42,000 nucleotides of DNA, from the NCBI GenBank assembly GCA_003165465.1, contig PLUM01000091.1, positions 36,335 to 78,334 of the forward strand, written 5' to 3'. The DNA is from Acidobacteriota bacterium. GTDB taxonomy: Bacteria > Acidobacteriota > Terriglobia > Acidiferrales > UBA7541. Numbering within the stretch: the first letter of the stretch is position 1; every line of letters starts with the position of its first letter. Position numbers and translations under genes: made by a program. Below, piece after piece: positions 34,202 through 42,000 of this stretch. The notes below the pieces were generated by a model, which made no database searches, was not told the origin of the DNA, and was given only the letters and a program-made list of their open reading frames with translations.

Positions 34202-35764
34202 ATGGACCGTAAACTTATCTTGATTTTATTTGCTGTCGCATCGGCGCTGCCAACCAAAGGCGATACAATTCGTGTCGAAGGGGGGCTGATAGCCGGAAAA
34301 ACAGGCCGCAACCCAGCAATCCAAGTATACGAAGGCATTCCGTATGCTGCACCTCCCGTTGGCGGCTTGCGTTGGCGTGCCCCAGAACCTGTTGTTGCGT
34401 GGGAAGGTGTTCGAAAAGCAGAGCAGTATTCTCCAACGTGTATGCAGCCTGAGCGACCGCATGATTCCGTTTACTACCCCGGCTTCGAACCCATCAGCGA
34501 AGATTGCCTTTATGCGAATGTATGGGCTCCGGCAGTTGCCGCTCGGAACGCGGTACCTGTAATGGTTTACATTCACGGTGGCGGTTTCCGCGTGGTTTCC
34601 GGCAGCGAGGGATTTTTTGACGGCGAGGCTCTCGCGAAGCAAGGCGTTATAGTAGTGACATTCAATTATCGCCTCGGGGCCTTTGGATTCTTCGCTCATC
34701 CAGAGCTGACTCGGGAATCGGACCGACATGCCTCAGGTAATTATGGCTTGGCGGATCAAATTGCAGCCTTACGGTGGGTCCAAAAAAATATCGCGGCATT
34801 CGGTGGCGACCCCAAAAGGATTACCATCTTCGGGCAATCTGCCGGGGCAGACTCCGTCTGTTACCTCCTGGCGTCGCCCCTCACCAAGGGACTGTATATT
34901 CACGCAATTGCAGAGAGCATAGTGGACTGCTTCGTGTCTCCGGAAGAAGAGACTCGCCTTCCAGCTGCCGAGCAAGCGGGCGGAAAATTACTGAGCGATG
35001 CGAAAGTATCATCTCTGGCAGAATTACGGGCAATGTCAGCCGCGGATCTACTAAAAGTTTCGGGACAGACTACCTTCAGGCCGATCATCGACGGATATAT
35101 CCTGCCAGCGTCTCCCTACTCGATATTCTTTCATGGCGATGAGAATCGCGTGGACCTTATTGCGGGTTCGAATAGGGATGAAGGTACCTTGCTTGGTGGT
35201 CGTTTCCCGGGCCAGGCAAGTGTTTTTGTGGAGCAGATGCGGGAGAAATATGGTGAACGGGCGGATGCATTTTTGAAGGTATTCCCAGCGAATTCCGATG
35301 CGCAATCCAAGGATTCCAACTACGCGCTTTGGCGCGACGAGGTTGCGGTACAGGCGCGGATCGCGACGAGCCAAATCACCAGCTTTGGAAAAGTAAAGGC
35401 GTTTCGATACTACTTCAGCCATAAGCCCCCGATACCCAGAGGCATGTTCCGTGAGCAAGCGACGCATGAACTGGGCGCATTCCACTCGGCGGAACTGGAA
35501 TATGTATTCCATAATCTCGACACCAGACCATACGACTGGTCGGACGAGGATCGAAGGCTTGCGGACACGATGTCCGCGTATTGGGTTAACTTCGCAAAGA
35601 GCGGCAACCCGAACGGCTCGGGTCTGCCATACTGGCCCGACACAGATGCAAGGAACGACGTGCTAATGGAATTCGGGGATAAACTGCAAGCGCATCCTGG
35701 CATCGATAAAGCTGCCCTGGATTTTCTCGAATCGAGTCTAGCGAAGCAGCATGTGCGCGAGTAA
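34202..35764 (+). CDS. Type B carboxylesterase, secreted
   Basis: The product has 520 residues. I start at ATG 34202 (MDRKLILILFAVASALPTKG), which gives a clean signal peptide; a longer reading begins inside the previous gap. The alpha/beta-hydrolase triad is visible: Ser213 in GQSAGADS, Glu327 in NRDEGTL, and His428 in GAFHSAELEYVF. The N-terminal YEGIPYAAPPVGGLRW and HGGGFRVVSGSEG (oxyanion hole) are hallmarks of the para-nitrobenzyl esterase/cholinesterase family. It would hydrolyse an ester of the imported compound outside the cytoplasm, in line with the neighbouring exported proteins. It is the last gene of the catabolic block. Confidence 0.92.
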   Translation: MDRKLILILFAVASALPTKGDTIRVEGGLIAGKTGRNPAIQVYEGIPYAAPPVGGLRWRAPEPVVAWEGVRKAEQYSPTCMQPERPHDSVYYPGFEPISEDCLYANVWAPAVAARNAVPVMVYIHGGGFRVVSGSEGFFDGEALAKQGVIVVTFNYRLGAFGFFAHPELTRESDRHASGNYGLADQIAALRWVQKNIAAFGGDPKRITIFGQSAGADSVCYLLASPLTKGLYIHAIAESIVDCFVSPEEETRLPAAEQAGGKLLSDAKVSSLAELRAMSAADLLKVSGQTTFRPIIDGYILPASPYSIFFHGDENRVDLIAGSNRDEGTLLGGRFPGQASVFVEQMREKYGERADAFLKVFPANSDAQSKDSNYALWRDEVAVQARIATSQITSFGKVKAFRYYFSHKPPIPRGMFREQATHELGAFHSAELEYVFHNLDTRPYDWSDEDRRLADTMSAYWVNFAKSGNPNGSGLPYWPDTDARNDVLMEFGDKLQAHPGIDKAALDFLESSLAKQHVRE

Positions 35765-36083
35765 ACGTCTCGATACGTACTCGATGAGATCGCGTCACGC
35801 GCATATCCATGTAGTTTTGGAGGAGGAGTGCGGTTCGCAAGATTTCGCGCAATGGTTTTGTTTCATGCGGATGGCCCGCCGGTGGACGTTCTTGCAGCGA
35901 AGCTCCCTCAACAAAAAGCTGTGAAGAACGTATGGAGTTGTAAGAGGATCACGGAGCGAATGACTAGCTCGCCCGGATGTTGCTCGCTCCGTGAAGTCCA
36001 TTTGACCTCACTTGCGCTCGCTTCGCGGTTTTCTTTGACCGGCTCTACCCGATCTACCCCCACTGGTTGTCTTTACACGTGCC
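35765..36083. other. Intergenic region at the island's right side, no gene seen
   Basis: The stretch holds short open frames without recognisable products on either strand. Its composition is irregular and it directly precedes the Crp-like fragment, so it may be debris from rearrangement. I looked for a copy of the tRNA-Ser 3' end here as an att site and found none. Confidence 0.35.
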
Positions 36084-36230
36084 TTACTCAGGCTGTTCGT
36101 GGATAACAACATTGAGAAGTGAACTGTGGACCGTCAATCCACCGTTGTAATGAATGAAACCCAACTTCCTGAATTTGTTCATGAAGAAGTTGACCCGTGA
36201 CCGGGTCGTGCCTATCATTTCTGCGAGGGT
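36084..36230 (-). pseudogene. 3' fragment of a Crp/Fnr family regulator gene
   Basis: Read on the minus strand, 48 residues from TLAEMIGTTRSRVNFFMNKF onward, through KLGFIHYNGGLTVHSSLLN, match the C-terminal winged helix-turn-helix of Crp/Fnr regulators and end with a stop at 36084. The upstream part of the frame (36231-36356) has no similarity to the cNMP-binding domain or linker and instead overlaps the plus-strand gene on the other side. The cNMP domain is missing, so this is a remnant. The breakpoint lies at about 36230. Any plus-strand reading of 36154-36230 is antisense to this fragment. Confidence 0.8.
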
Positions 36231-38619
36231 CACCGCGAGCTTCGGCTTCAGCGTCAGCGGGAAGTACATCGTGGCGGTGGGCCGCGAGTCCGCCGCTACG
36301 GTGGTGCGCCTCCAGTTGTGCAAGCAATCGAGCAAAGGTCTGGATTTCGGCTTCAACTTGAGCGTGGGTGTGCAAGGCGCCGATCCTCAGCTTCCCACCA
36401 ACTTCGACGACTTCATTAAGAGCACCTTCGGCGTGCATGGGCTCCAGGTCCTCAACGACCTGCGCGAGTGGACCGACCCCTCGACCGATCTCGGCCAGAA
36501 ACTCGCCGACATTGCCGATCAGACAGCGCTCGATTTATTGAAGAGCACGACTGGCATCGACCCGGCCGCCGAATTCGACAAGGCCAAGCAGATCGTTGCC
36601 GATGCGCTGAATACGTGGACCACCTTGCCGGATAAGGTCTCGTCGATGCTGTGGAGTTTTCTGGATAAACAGGCAGGTCAGCCGGCCGTTGTCGCAGATT
36701 TCAAGACGTTCCTCACCGATCTGGCGAATCCGACGACGGGCGCAGATGCCCTAGCGAAAGCTCTCCAGAAGGCAACTTTCGGCGACACGCCGCAGGGACA
36801 ATTCCTGTAAGCCATCGCGGAGAAGGGATTGCTGGCTCTGGCCAACGACCTGGGGCCGGTCAGCACAGCGGCAGGCAAGGTTCTCAACATCCTGAACGGC
36901 GGCATCATCGCCAAGCTCCAGGCGTTCATTAACCAGAAACTGGATCTGGCTCAGATCCGCAACGCGGCCAGCGATGCCGACTTCGCTAAGATTGAGCAAT
37001 GGTTGCAAAACCGTCTCGGCAACTTCCTTGACAAGACGCTGCGGCTCGATGATCTGAAGGATATCCAAAAGGCGATCAAGACGTTCGATACAAAGGTCGG
37101 CGACTATTACAAGACCGCCGTGCAGGCGCTCACGAAGCGCTACAGCGTGGACTTCGCGGCGACCTATCAGGAGACGACCACCGACACCGCGCTGATCGAT
37201 GTTAACTTCGATTTGTCCAAGGCCGACGCCGCGTCTCTATTCGCCGAAGTCGTGGCGCAAAGCAACCTCGACAATCTGCTGACCAGAGAAACGAACGGCG
37301 TGACGCTCAATCAGGCCAAACTGACGCACGAAATCAATCGCAAGGGCACGGTCGATCTGAACATGCCGTTGTTCGATTTCAGCAGCACACACGTCAACGA
37401 CGCTATGGTATCCCTGACGGCGGAAGACCAGGCGGGTCGGCTCCTGCTTTATCAGATCGACGCGCAGGACAACGTGACCGTCGCCAACCGCGCCGCCAGC
37501 CAGCTTTCGGTGCTGGCGTCGTTGAAAGTCGCGTCCGGGCAGCCGCCGCAGCTCGATGCCGGAGGATCGATCACTTACGAGATGCGGCAGGTCAAGGCGG
37601 ACATGCGCCCGCTCGATCTGGAGGCGCGCACCACGGCGTTCATCCATCAATTCCAGGACGGCCTGTTCAGCGGCGGCGACGCATCGATCCGCAGCTTCTA
37701 CACCGACCTCGACAACGCGCTCACCGCCGCGACGCATAATCAGAGCAATCACCTGGGCGACATGGCAGTGTCGATGCAGTTGTCGCTTCAGGCCGCTGTG
37801 CTGAGCGGGTGGTTCCAGCCCCGCAGCGCCAGCCAGCTTCGCGCCGATCAGATGCAGCTTTCGCGAACGTTACAAGCCGTCTGGAAGAACCTGCTGCCCG
37901 CCCTCTACTTCCAGGACCTGAGCCAGTATCAATCCAACGAATCGGTCGCTGCACTTCTGGTGTGGTCGTCGTTGCCCGTTTCCACCAGCATCAATTTCAA
38001 CGATTCGACGATCAAGCATTTCAACACCGACAAAGACGTTTTTTGGGACTGGCCGGACGTCGATCTGCGGCGCGCCATCGCGCGCGATTCGCATACCGTT
38101 GCGACCCTGGCCGGGCGATTGTCCGGAATCCAACGTCAACTTCTGGAGGCCGGCAGCAAAGATGCGGGTTTCTTCGCTCCTTCCATGGCCGGTCGCTTTG
38201 TCGAGCTGGCCCTGAACGCCACCGGAGACGTGTTCCTCAGCTCTCTGCTCTTCACCGAAGCGCAACTGGTGGGTGGCGCCACAGACGCCCTGAAGCAGGT
38301 ATCCGCAGCACTGGCGACTGGGGCGACGGCGCCCACGCAGGCGATCAAGACTCTCGCCAAGTTCGCGGCCGCTCTCACGAACACGTTCAACCAACGCGTC
38401 AGCACGGTCTACTCGGGTATGTCGGGTCGCGTCGTGGGGCCAATCCTATTGGTTGAGTCCTCGGCCGCGCTCGGCTCGCTTGGCGCGAAGCCCGCCGCGA
38501 TGCTGACTTTGTACTCTCTCAAGCCGGGGCACATATTCAATCTGGGCACTTTCGTCGACGGAAAAATGCCGCCGCAAGCGGATGTCGCCCTGGCGCAGAC
38601 GCTGGTGAGCCTCAAGTGA
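36231..38619 (+). pseudogene. Large protein of unknown function, 5'-truncated and broken by an in-frame TAA
   Basis: One reading frame runs from the junction at about 36231 to 38619 and is interrupted only by TAA at 36808-36810. The reading resumes in the same frame with matching character (GQFL, stop, AIAEKGLLALAND), about 797 codons in total. The first open start, ATG 36154, lies antisense to the Crp fragment and is probably accidental. The protein is rich in Ala, Leu, Asp and Gln, mostly helical with Thr/Asp-rich beta segments (QETTTDTALIDVNFDL), and has no signal peptide. I do not recognise the family. The single stop is one C-to-T change from a Gln codon (CAA), so it may be a recent mutation or a sequencing error. 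Confidence 0.6.
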
Positions 38620-39127
38620 AGCTGGCGAGCTGAAACGCCTAGTCGATGGTCCGGTCTTTGCACGCTGGGTCTTGCGCAATACAGCCCACGGATAGGTCCT
38701 CTTGATGGATAGGGATAGCTAGGTACATCGTATCCCCCTGAGTCATTGAGGTAATAATCCAAGAACACCGGCGGAAGCAAGCAGAGTTGGAATGGCGAGC
38801 GAGGAGCGAGTCGCTCGATGATTTGCCAAGGAGTTTGATAAACGAACACAGCCCAATAGATCCGTGCCCTAGGAGAAGTATTCCTGGATCAACCGACTAG
38901 ATGGTGTTGCATCGACCGGTTGAGCTGGCAGGGATTATCGGAAGGTGGCCCGAACGAGCGTAATGCAGAAAGCCACTCTCCGAGGTGATGACTTACAGGG
39001 ACTGGTTTGAATTACTGGAAGGTGCTTAACACTCCTAATTTATCCTTACGCTATGGGATTTCCAGATCCCAACGCCAAGCCAAAATGAGTATCCGCTTTT
39101 TTCGACAGCCTGTTAGACTTCTGCCGG
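38620..39127. other. 508-base region without a recognised gene
   Basis: A minus-strand open frame covers much of the left half (to 38849), but its right part is antisense to the unknown gene and its product is unrecognised. No promoter, repeat or RNA was identified. Confidence 0.35.
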
Positions 39128-39571
39128 GTGATTACCGTGATTCCTGCGCTTCTTGTTGCACACGTTTTAGGCCTAGTGTTTTGGGTGAGCGGCTTGCTGG
39201 TGACGTCCATGACGCTCACTCGCCGCACCCAGGAGGCCTCGGCGGAAGCCCGGCAAGCTTTGGCTCGCCTTGAGCGCATCTTCCTGCGAGGGCTGGCCGA
39301 TCCCGGAGCACTGCTGACCATCCTGGCCGGCGCTAGCCTGATCACGACAAATTCTCACTACTATCTTCACGCGCCGTGGCTGCATATCAAACTGACATTT
39401 GTCCTGCTCTTGATCGGCCTCCACGGAATGGTGGCCGTAAGAACCAAAAGATTCGCCAGCGGACGAATCGAGATGCAGCGGAGCGAAGCGCGAATGCTGG
39501 TCTTAGCCACGCTGTTCTTATTTCTGTCCATCCTCATAGCAACCCTGGTAGGTCAGGTTTATCTGACCTGA
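39128..39571 (+). CDS. HemJ/CopD-like four-helix membrane protein
   Basis: The product has 147 residues with four hydrophobic segments, starting with GTG at 39128. The conserved layout is LLVAHVLGLVFWVSGLL in helix 1 (His11), RLERIFLRGLADPGALLTIL in the second, and WLHIKLTFVLLLIGLHGM in the third, with two further His. This matches the HemJ/CopD superfamily: HemJ is the heme-dependent protoporphyrinogen IX oxidase, and the His residues would bind heme. The sequence is divergent from typical HemJ (for example a different loop instead of the usual Y-H-A-E after helix 1), so a CopD-like or unassigned role is possible. No heme biosynthesis gene is adjacent. Confidence 0.65.
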   Translation: MITVIPALLVAHVLGLVFWVSGLLVTSMTLTRRTQEASAEARQALARLERIFLRGLADPGALLTILAGASLITTNSHYYLHAPWLHIKLTFVLLLIGLHGMVAVRTKRFASGRIEMQRSEARMLVLATLFLFLSILIATLVGQVYLT

Positions 39572-39934
39572 AAAATTACTTTGGTAGGAGCAACGGGGCC
39601 GCGTGGAGAATTCGGTCCTGACTCCCTTCGAAAGGCCGTAGCGACGAAGAAGGTACCGGCTGCCCCGCTAGCAGCGCCTCCTGCCCCCACAGAAGCGCCG
39701 GAGTACATACTGGACTAACGGTATATCGTGGCAAGCTTCGGCCAATTCGCTTCCCGATCTCCCGATAGAAGGCCCCCATGACCCTTAACGAGGTCGCTGC
39801 GATTCTCCGGTGGGTGCGAGGCCCGAAGAATTAGATACTATCGCTGACGAGTTCCTCTGGCAGCAGGGACACGGCAGAAGGTGGCCCAAGCCGCCATGGA
39901 AGTAGCGTTGGCGCTCTCCCCATAGGCGTCCAGC
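39572..39934. other. 363-base region without a recognised gene
   Basis: A short frame at 39779 reads MTLNEVAAILRWVRG before a stop and could be a gene remnant, but it is too short to assign. No promoter or repeat was seen. Confidence 0.3.
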
Positions 39935-40465
39935 ATGAACCCCGCATTAGCACGCTACATCGGCATTGACTACTCCGGCGCTCACGCCCGCATCGAGCTT
40001 GAGGGTCTGCGCGTTTACGCCGACCGTTTGACCGTCCCGCAGGAAGTCATGCGACCCAGCCCGCGTAAATACTGGACTCGCAGGGGCATCGCTGAGTGGC
40101 TGGTCGAGAGGCTCTCCGAGGGGCAGCCGATGTTGGTCGGAATCGACCACGGGTTTTCGTTCCCGCTGCGATACTTCGAACAACACGGTCTGCCGCTCGA
40201 CTGGTCGTCCTTCCTCGTCGACTTCCAGAGTCACTGGCCGACTGACGAGGTGAGCATGTCCGAAGACATGTGGAAGAACGGTAGGGAGTGGCATCTGGAA
40301 TTCAAGCACGCGCCCGACTTTCCGTATCCATTTCCGATTGTACCTGCGGAAACACGACCCAAGCGCGATGCAGTTGGTCATCTTTCTGCTGATGGCAGGG
40401 TTCACGTGTTCAATGCAGGAATCATCGAGAAACTTGTACGTGCTGGTTTGAGTGCACGTGTGTAG
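39935..40465 (+). CDS. DUF429-like RNase H-fold protein, apparently C-terminally truncated
   Basis: The product has 176 residues. ARYIGIDYSGAHARIE near the N-terminus and MLVGIDHGFSFP at about residue 65-76 place Asp residues on the strands typical of the RNase H/actin-like fold seen in DUF429 nuclease-like proteins. SPRKYWTRRGIAEWLVERL and DFQSHWPTDE are also characteristic of that group. From memory, relatives extend to about 250-290 residues with a further acidic motif (SYPEVY-like) in the C-terminal half, which I do not find here. The last 70 residues (from about SMSEDMWKNG) look unrelated. Either it is truncated with a chimeric tail or it is a short variant. Function is unknown. Confidence 0.55.
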   Translation: MNPALARYIGIDYSGAHARIELEGLRVYADRLTVPQEVMRPSPRKYWTRRGIAEWLVERLSEGQPMLVGIDHGFSFPLRYFEQHGLPLDWSSFLVDFQSHWPTDEVSMSEDMWKNGREWHLEFKHAPDFPYPFPIVPAETRPKRDAVGHLSADGRVHVFNAGIIEKLVRAGLSARV

Positions 40466-40899
40466 AAGCTGTTTTCTCTTTGACCTACCTGCTGGGTAAC
40501 AACAATCGGGCTTTTCTGGAAAACTTCCGCCGGGCTTCGTAAACATCCTCTTCACATAAGTAGGCTAATGGCTCATCCCGCTCGTTGAGTTCTGCGTAGA
40601 CTGCCCACCACAGGCGGAGCAGTTTCTTTCCCGCTGACGGTCTTCCGAGATGCATCGCACGTTGTCAAAAAATATCGTCATTTTGACGACGCGCTCGCCC
40701 CACACAATGTCAGTGTTCATATTGCCCCTCCGGCGCAGGCCGCTTGGCTTGCTTCTACGATAGCGTGAGGAAGTTGGAATCTTGAGGGGCTGACCCTCTT
40801 TCTGCGCAGACAACGAAGCGCGGTGTTACGGTGTACGATTACGCGAGTGGTGGCATAGCAGTGCCGCCGGGCGACCAGAACGCTGGCTGGAGCGATGCG
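40466..40899. other. 434-base gap with one possible short gene
   Basis: Apart from the short minus-strand frame at 40485-40655 listed separately, nothing is recognised. A GC-rich stretch before 40900 contains the ribosome-binding site GGAG of the next gene at 40889-40892. Confidence 0.3.
40485..40655 (-). CDS. Possible small protein, 56 residues
   Basis: The frame starts with ATG and reads MHLGRPSAGKKLLRLWWAVY, followed by a charged helical stretch (ELNERDEPLAYLCEEDVYEARRKF) and a basic end. Its composition, with Glu/Arg/Leu-rich helices, looks protein-like rather than random. No domain is recognised. A TGA lies three codons before the ATG. It may be a genuine small protein or the remainder of a longer gene whose N-terminus lies in another frame. 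Confidence 0.35.
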   Translation of the reverse strand: MHLGRPSAGKKLLRLWWAVYAELNERDEPLAYLCEEDVYEARRKFSRKARLLLPSR

Positions 40900-41508
40900 A
40901 TGCGGGCGAGACGATTAAACAATTCGGTTGTCGTGGTCGTGTTTATCGTCATCGTCATTGCGGCACTTCTCGCACATAGAACCAGACAAGTCACAGGGCG
41001 AATTTCGCCCGAAGCCCCCAGCCAGCCCTCTTCACAAACTGTGGCAGTGGAGCCTCGCATCGGACCTCCAGACATTTACCCCGACCCCGTCCGAACACCG
41101 GGTGCCACAAATCCAGACATTACGCCGGAAAATATTCACGAGAACATCTGCAATCTCAACTGGCCCACCAAGTCCATACGTCCGCTAGTGAATTACACGA
41201 ACAGACTCAAGACCGAACAAATATAGGAATATGTCGACGCAGATACAAACCCGAGGGACTATGAAGAGGACCATTTGATTCCTCTCGAACTCGGCGGCAA
41301 TCCGACAGATCCGAGGAACCTGTGGCCGGAACCCTACGATACGTCGATTCCTGACGGCGGTGTTCGATATAAGGACAAGGTGGAAAACTATCTTCACATC
41401 CAAGTGTGCGCAGGCAATCTCACCCTCGACCAAGCACAAAAGGAAATTGTGAACGACTGGTATCGCGCTTATACGACGTCCGTGCGACACGAAGGGTCAG
41501 ACAGGTGA
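40900..41508 (+). pseudogene. Membrane-anchored HNH-like protein interrupted by an in-frame TAG
   Basis: From ATG 40900, preceded by GGAG at 7 bases, there is a basic start, a hydrophobic anchor (VVVVVFIVIVIAALLA) and a Pro-rich linker. The conserved domain follows: ICNLNWPTKSIRPLVNYTN, EEDHLIPLELGG, NLWPEPY and KDKVENYLHIQVCAG. These match an exported family with an HNH-like DH...N...H pattern. TAG at 41224-41226 splits it in frame within the conserved block (KTEQI, stop, EYVDADTNP), and the reading continues to 41508. TAG is one C-to-T change from CAG (Gln). I call it a recent pseudogene. The function of the family, perhaps a nuclease, is not established. Confidence 0.65.
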
Positions 41509-41640
41509 TTCCTCAAATACACTTCGGCTTGCCTCGTTGATGCGGACTGCCTGCGCTCCCGCGTGCAATGGTTCATTCGCCAAAACACTTCGACTAGCTG
41601 CGTTTCCCGCCACACCTTCCATTGATTCGTCACGGGATAG

Positions 41641-42000
41641 CTACTGAACCGATTTCGCGCTTGCCTTTGCCCTTCCGATCCAATCCATACTGCGTTGCCA
41701 GGCCAGCGTCGCCGCTTCCTTGTTGTAGCTGGCACGTTCGTCACAATTAAACCCGTGATCGGCACCAGGATAGACGTGAACCTCGCACTCGGGCCGCTTC
41801 TTGCGAATCATCGCGACATCGGATAAGGGAATGTGTGTGTCGAGAGCGCCGAAATGCATTTGCGTTGGAATTTTTGGTTTCTGATCCGCCATCTTGGCAA
41901 TGAACCCGCCGTAATAACAAACAGCAGAGAATAATCCGTCGAGGTTACACGCCGCCGCGAAAGCGACGGTTCCCCCCAGGCAGAAACCCATAATGGAAAC
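41641..42000 (-). CDS. Dienelactone hydrolase family protein, C-terminal part
   Basis: The gene runs off the right end of the window, so only the last 119 residues are seen. MGFCLGGTVAF carries the nucleophile Cys (GxCxGG), LDTHIP the acid Asp, and GADHGFNCD the catalytic His, which together are the Cys-Asp-His triad of dienelactone hydrolases. These enzymes open dienelactones in chlorocatechol breakdown, but many family members are general esterases. The context after decayed genes gives no further hint. Confidence 0.88.
   Translation of the reverse strand, partial: VSIMGFCLGGTVAFAAACNLDGLFSAVCYYGGFIAKMADQKPKIPTQMHFGALDTHIPLSDVAMIRKKRPECEVHVYPGADHGFNCDERASYNKEAATLAWQRSMDWIGRAKASAKSVQ

Noticed and set aside
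35164..35175. gcgggttcgaat as a copy of the tRNA-Ser 3' end (att site)
   Set aside because: The match is about 10 bases, lies inside the esterase coding sequence at the active-site Glu region, and is best explained by chance.
36154..36230. ATG 36154 as the start of the large unknown protein
   Set aside because: The first 26 codons are antisense to a recognisable Crp/Fnr DNA-binding domain, so they are unlikely to be native to this protein.
1..42000. CRISPR array, rRNA or replication origin
   Set aside because: No regularly spaced repeats, rRNA-like segments or DnaA-box clusters were seen.

Overview
The window looks like a chromosomal segment of an Acidobacteriota-type bacterium. This is inferred from three things: a large TonB-dependent receptor with an N-terminal carboxypeptidase-regulatory domain (the Oar-like type expanded in that phylum), GC-rich gene content, and dispersed inverted repeats with a 'cgggcttcagcc' core. 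No rRNA or other marker gene is present to fix the taxonomy.

Region 1 (1 to about 17.1 kb) is a surface-polysaccharide and cell-envelope region. It holds a glycosyltransferase fragment, a membrane transglutaminase-like protein, a methyltransferase and a DPM-like GT2 (overlapping by ATGA), an amidotransferase of the asparagine synthase B type, a NodU/CmcH-type carbamoyltransferase, a GT4 glycosyltransferase, a WecA/TagO-like polyprenyl-phosphate sugar-phosphate transferase, an OafA-like acyltransferase, a Gfo/Idh/MocA oxidoreductase and a UDP-glucose 6-dehydrogenase. These could activate, assemble and decorate (methyl, carbamoyl, amide, acyl groups) an exported glycan. A MOSC protein, an FAD oxidoreductase and an NmrA-like protein are interspersed. 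Perfect inverted repeat pairs lie at 12.2 and 14.5 kb, and related small palindromes at 8.6 kb.

Region 2 (17.3 to 35.8 kb) starts at a complete tRNA-Ser(GCU), directly followed by a truncated tyrosine integrase. This is the usual layout of an integrated island. Beyond it lies a catabolic cluster: a two-subunit molybdenum hydroxylase, a DapA-family aldolase, an MFS transporter, two Tat-signal amidohydrolases flanking a Rieske oxygenase alpha subunit, a divergent TetR regulator, a TonB-dependent receptor, a cytochrome c/Vgb-propeller protein and a carboxylesterase. The set suggests uptake and oxidative breakdown of an aromatic or heteroaromatic compound, with several steps outside the cytoplasm. 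The substrate cannot be read from sequence.

Region 3 (35.8 to 42 kb) is sparse and decayed. It holds a 3' fragment of a Crp/Fnr regulator abutting, head to head, a large unknown gene broken by an in-frame TAA; a HemJ/CopD-like membrane protein; a short DUF429-like protein; an HNH-like exported protein broken by an in-frame TAG; and the end of a dienelactone hydrolase that runs off the window.
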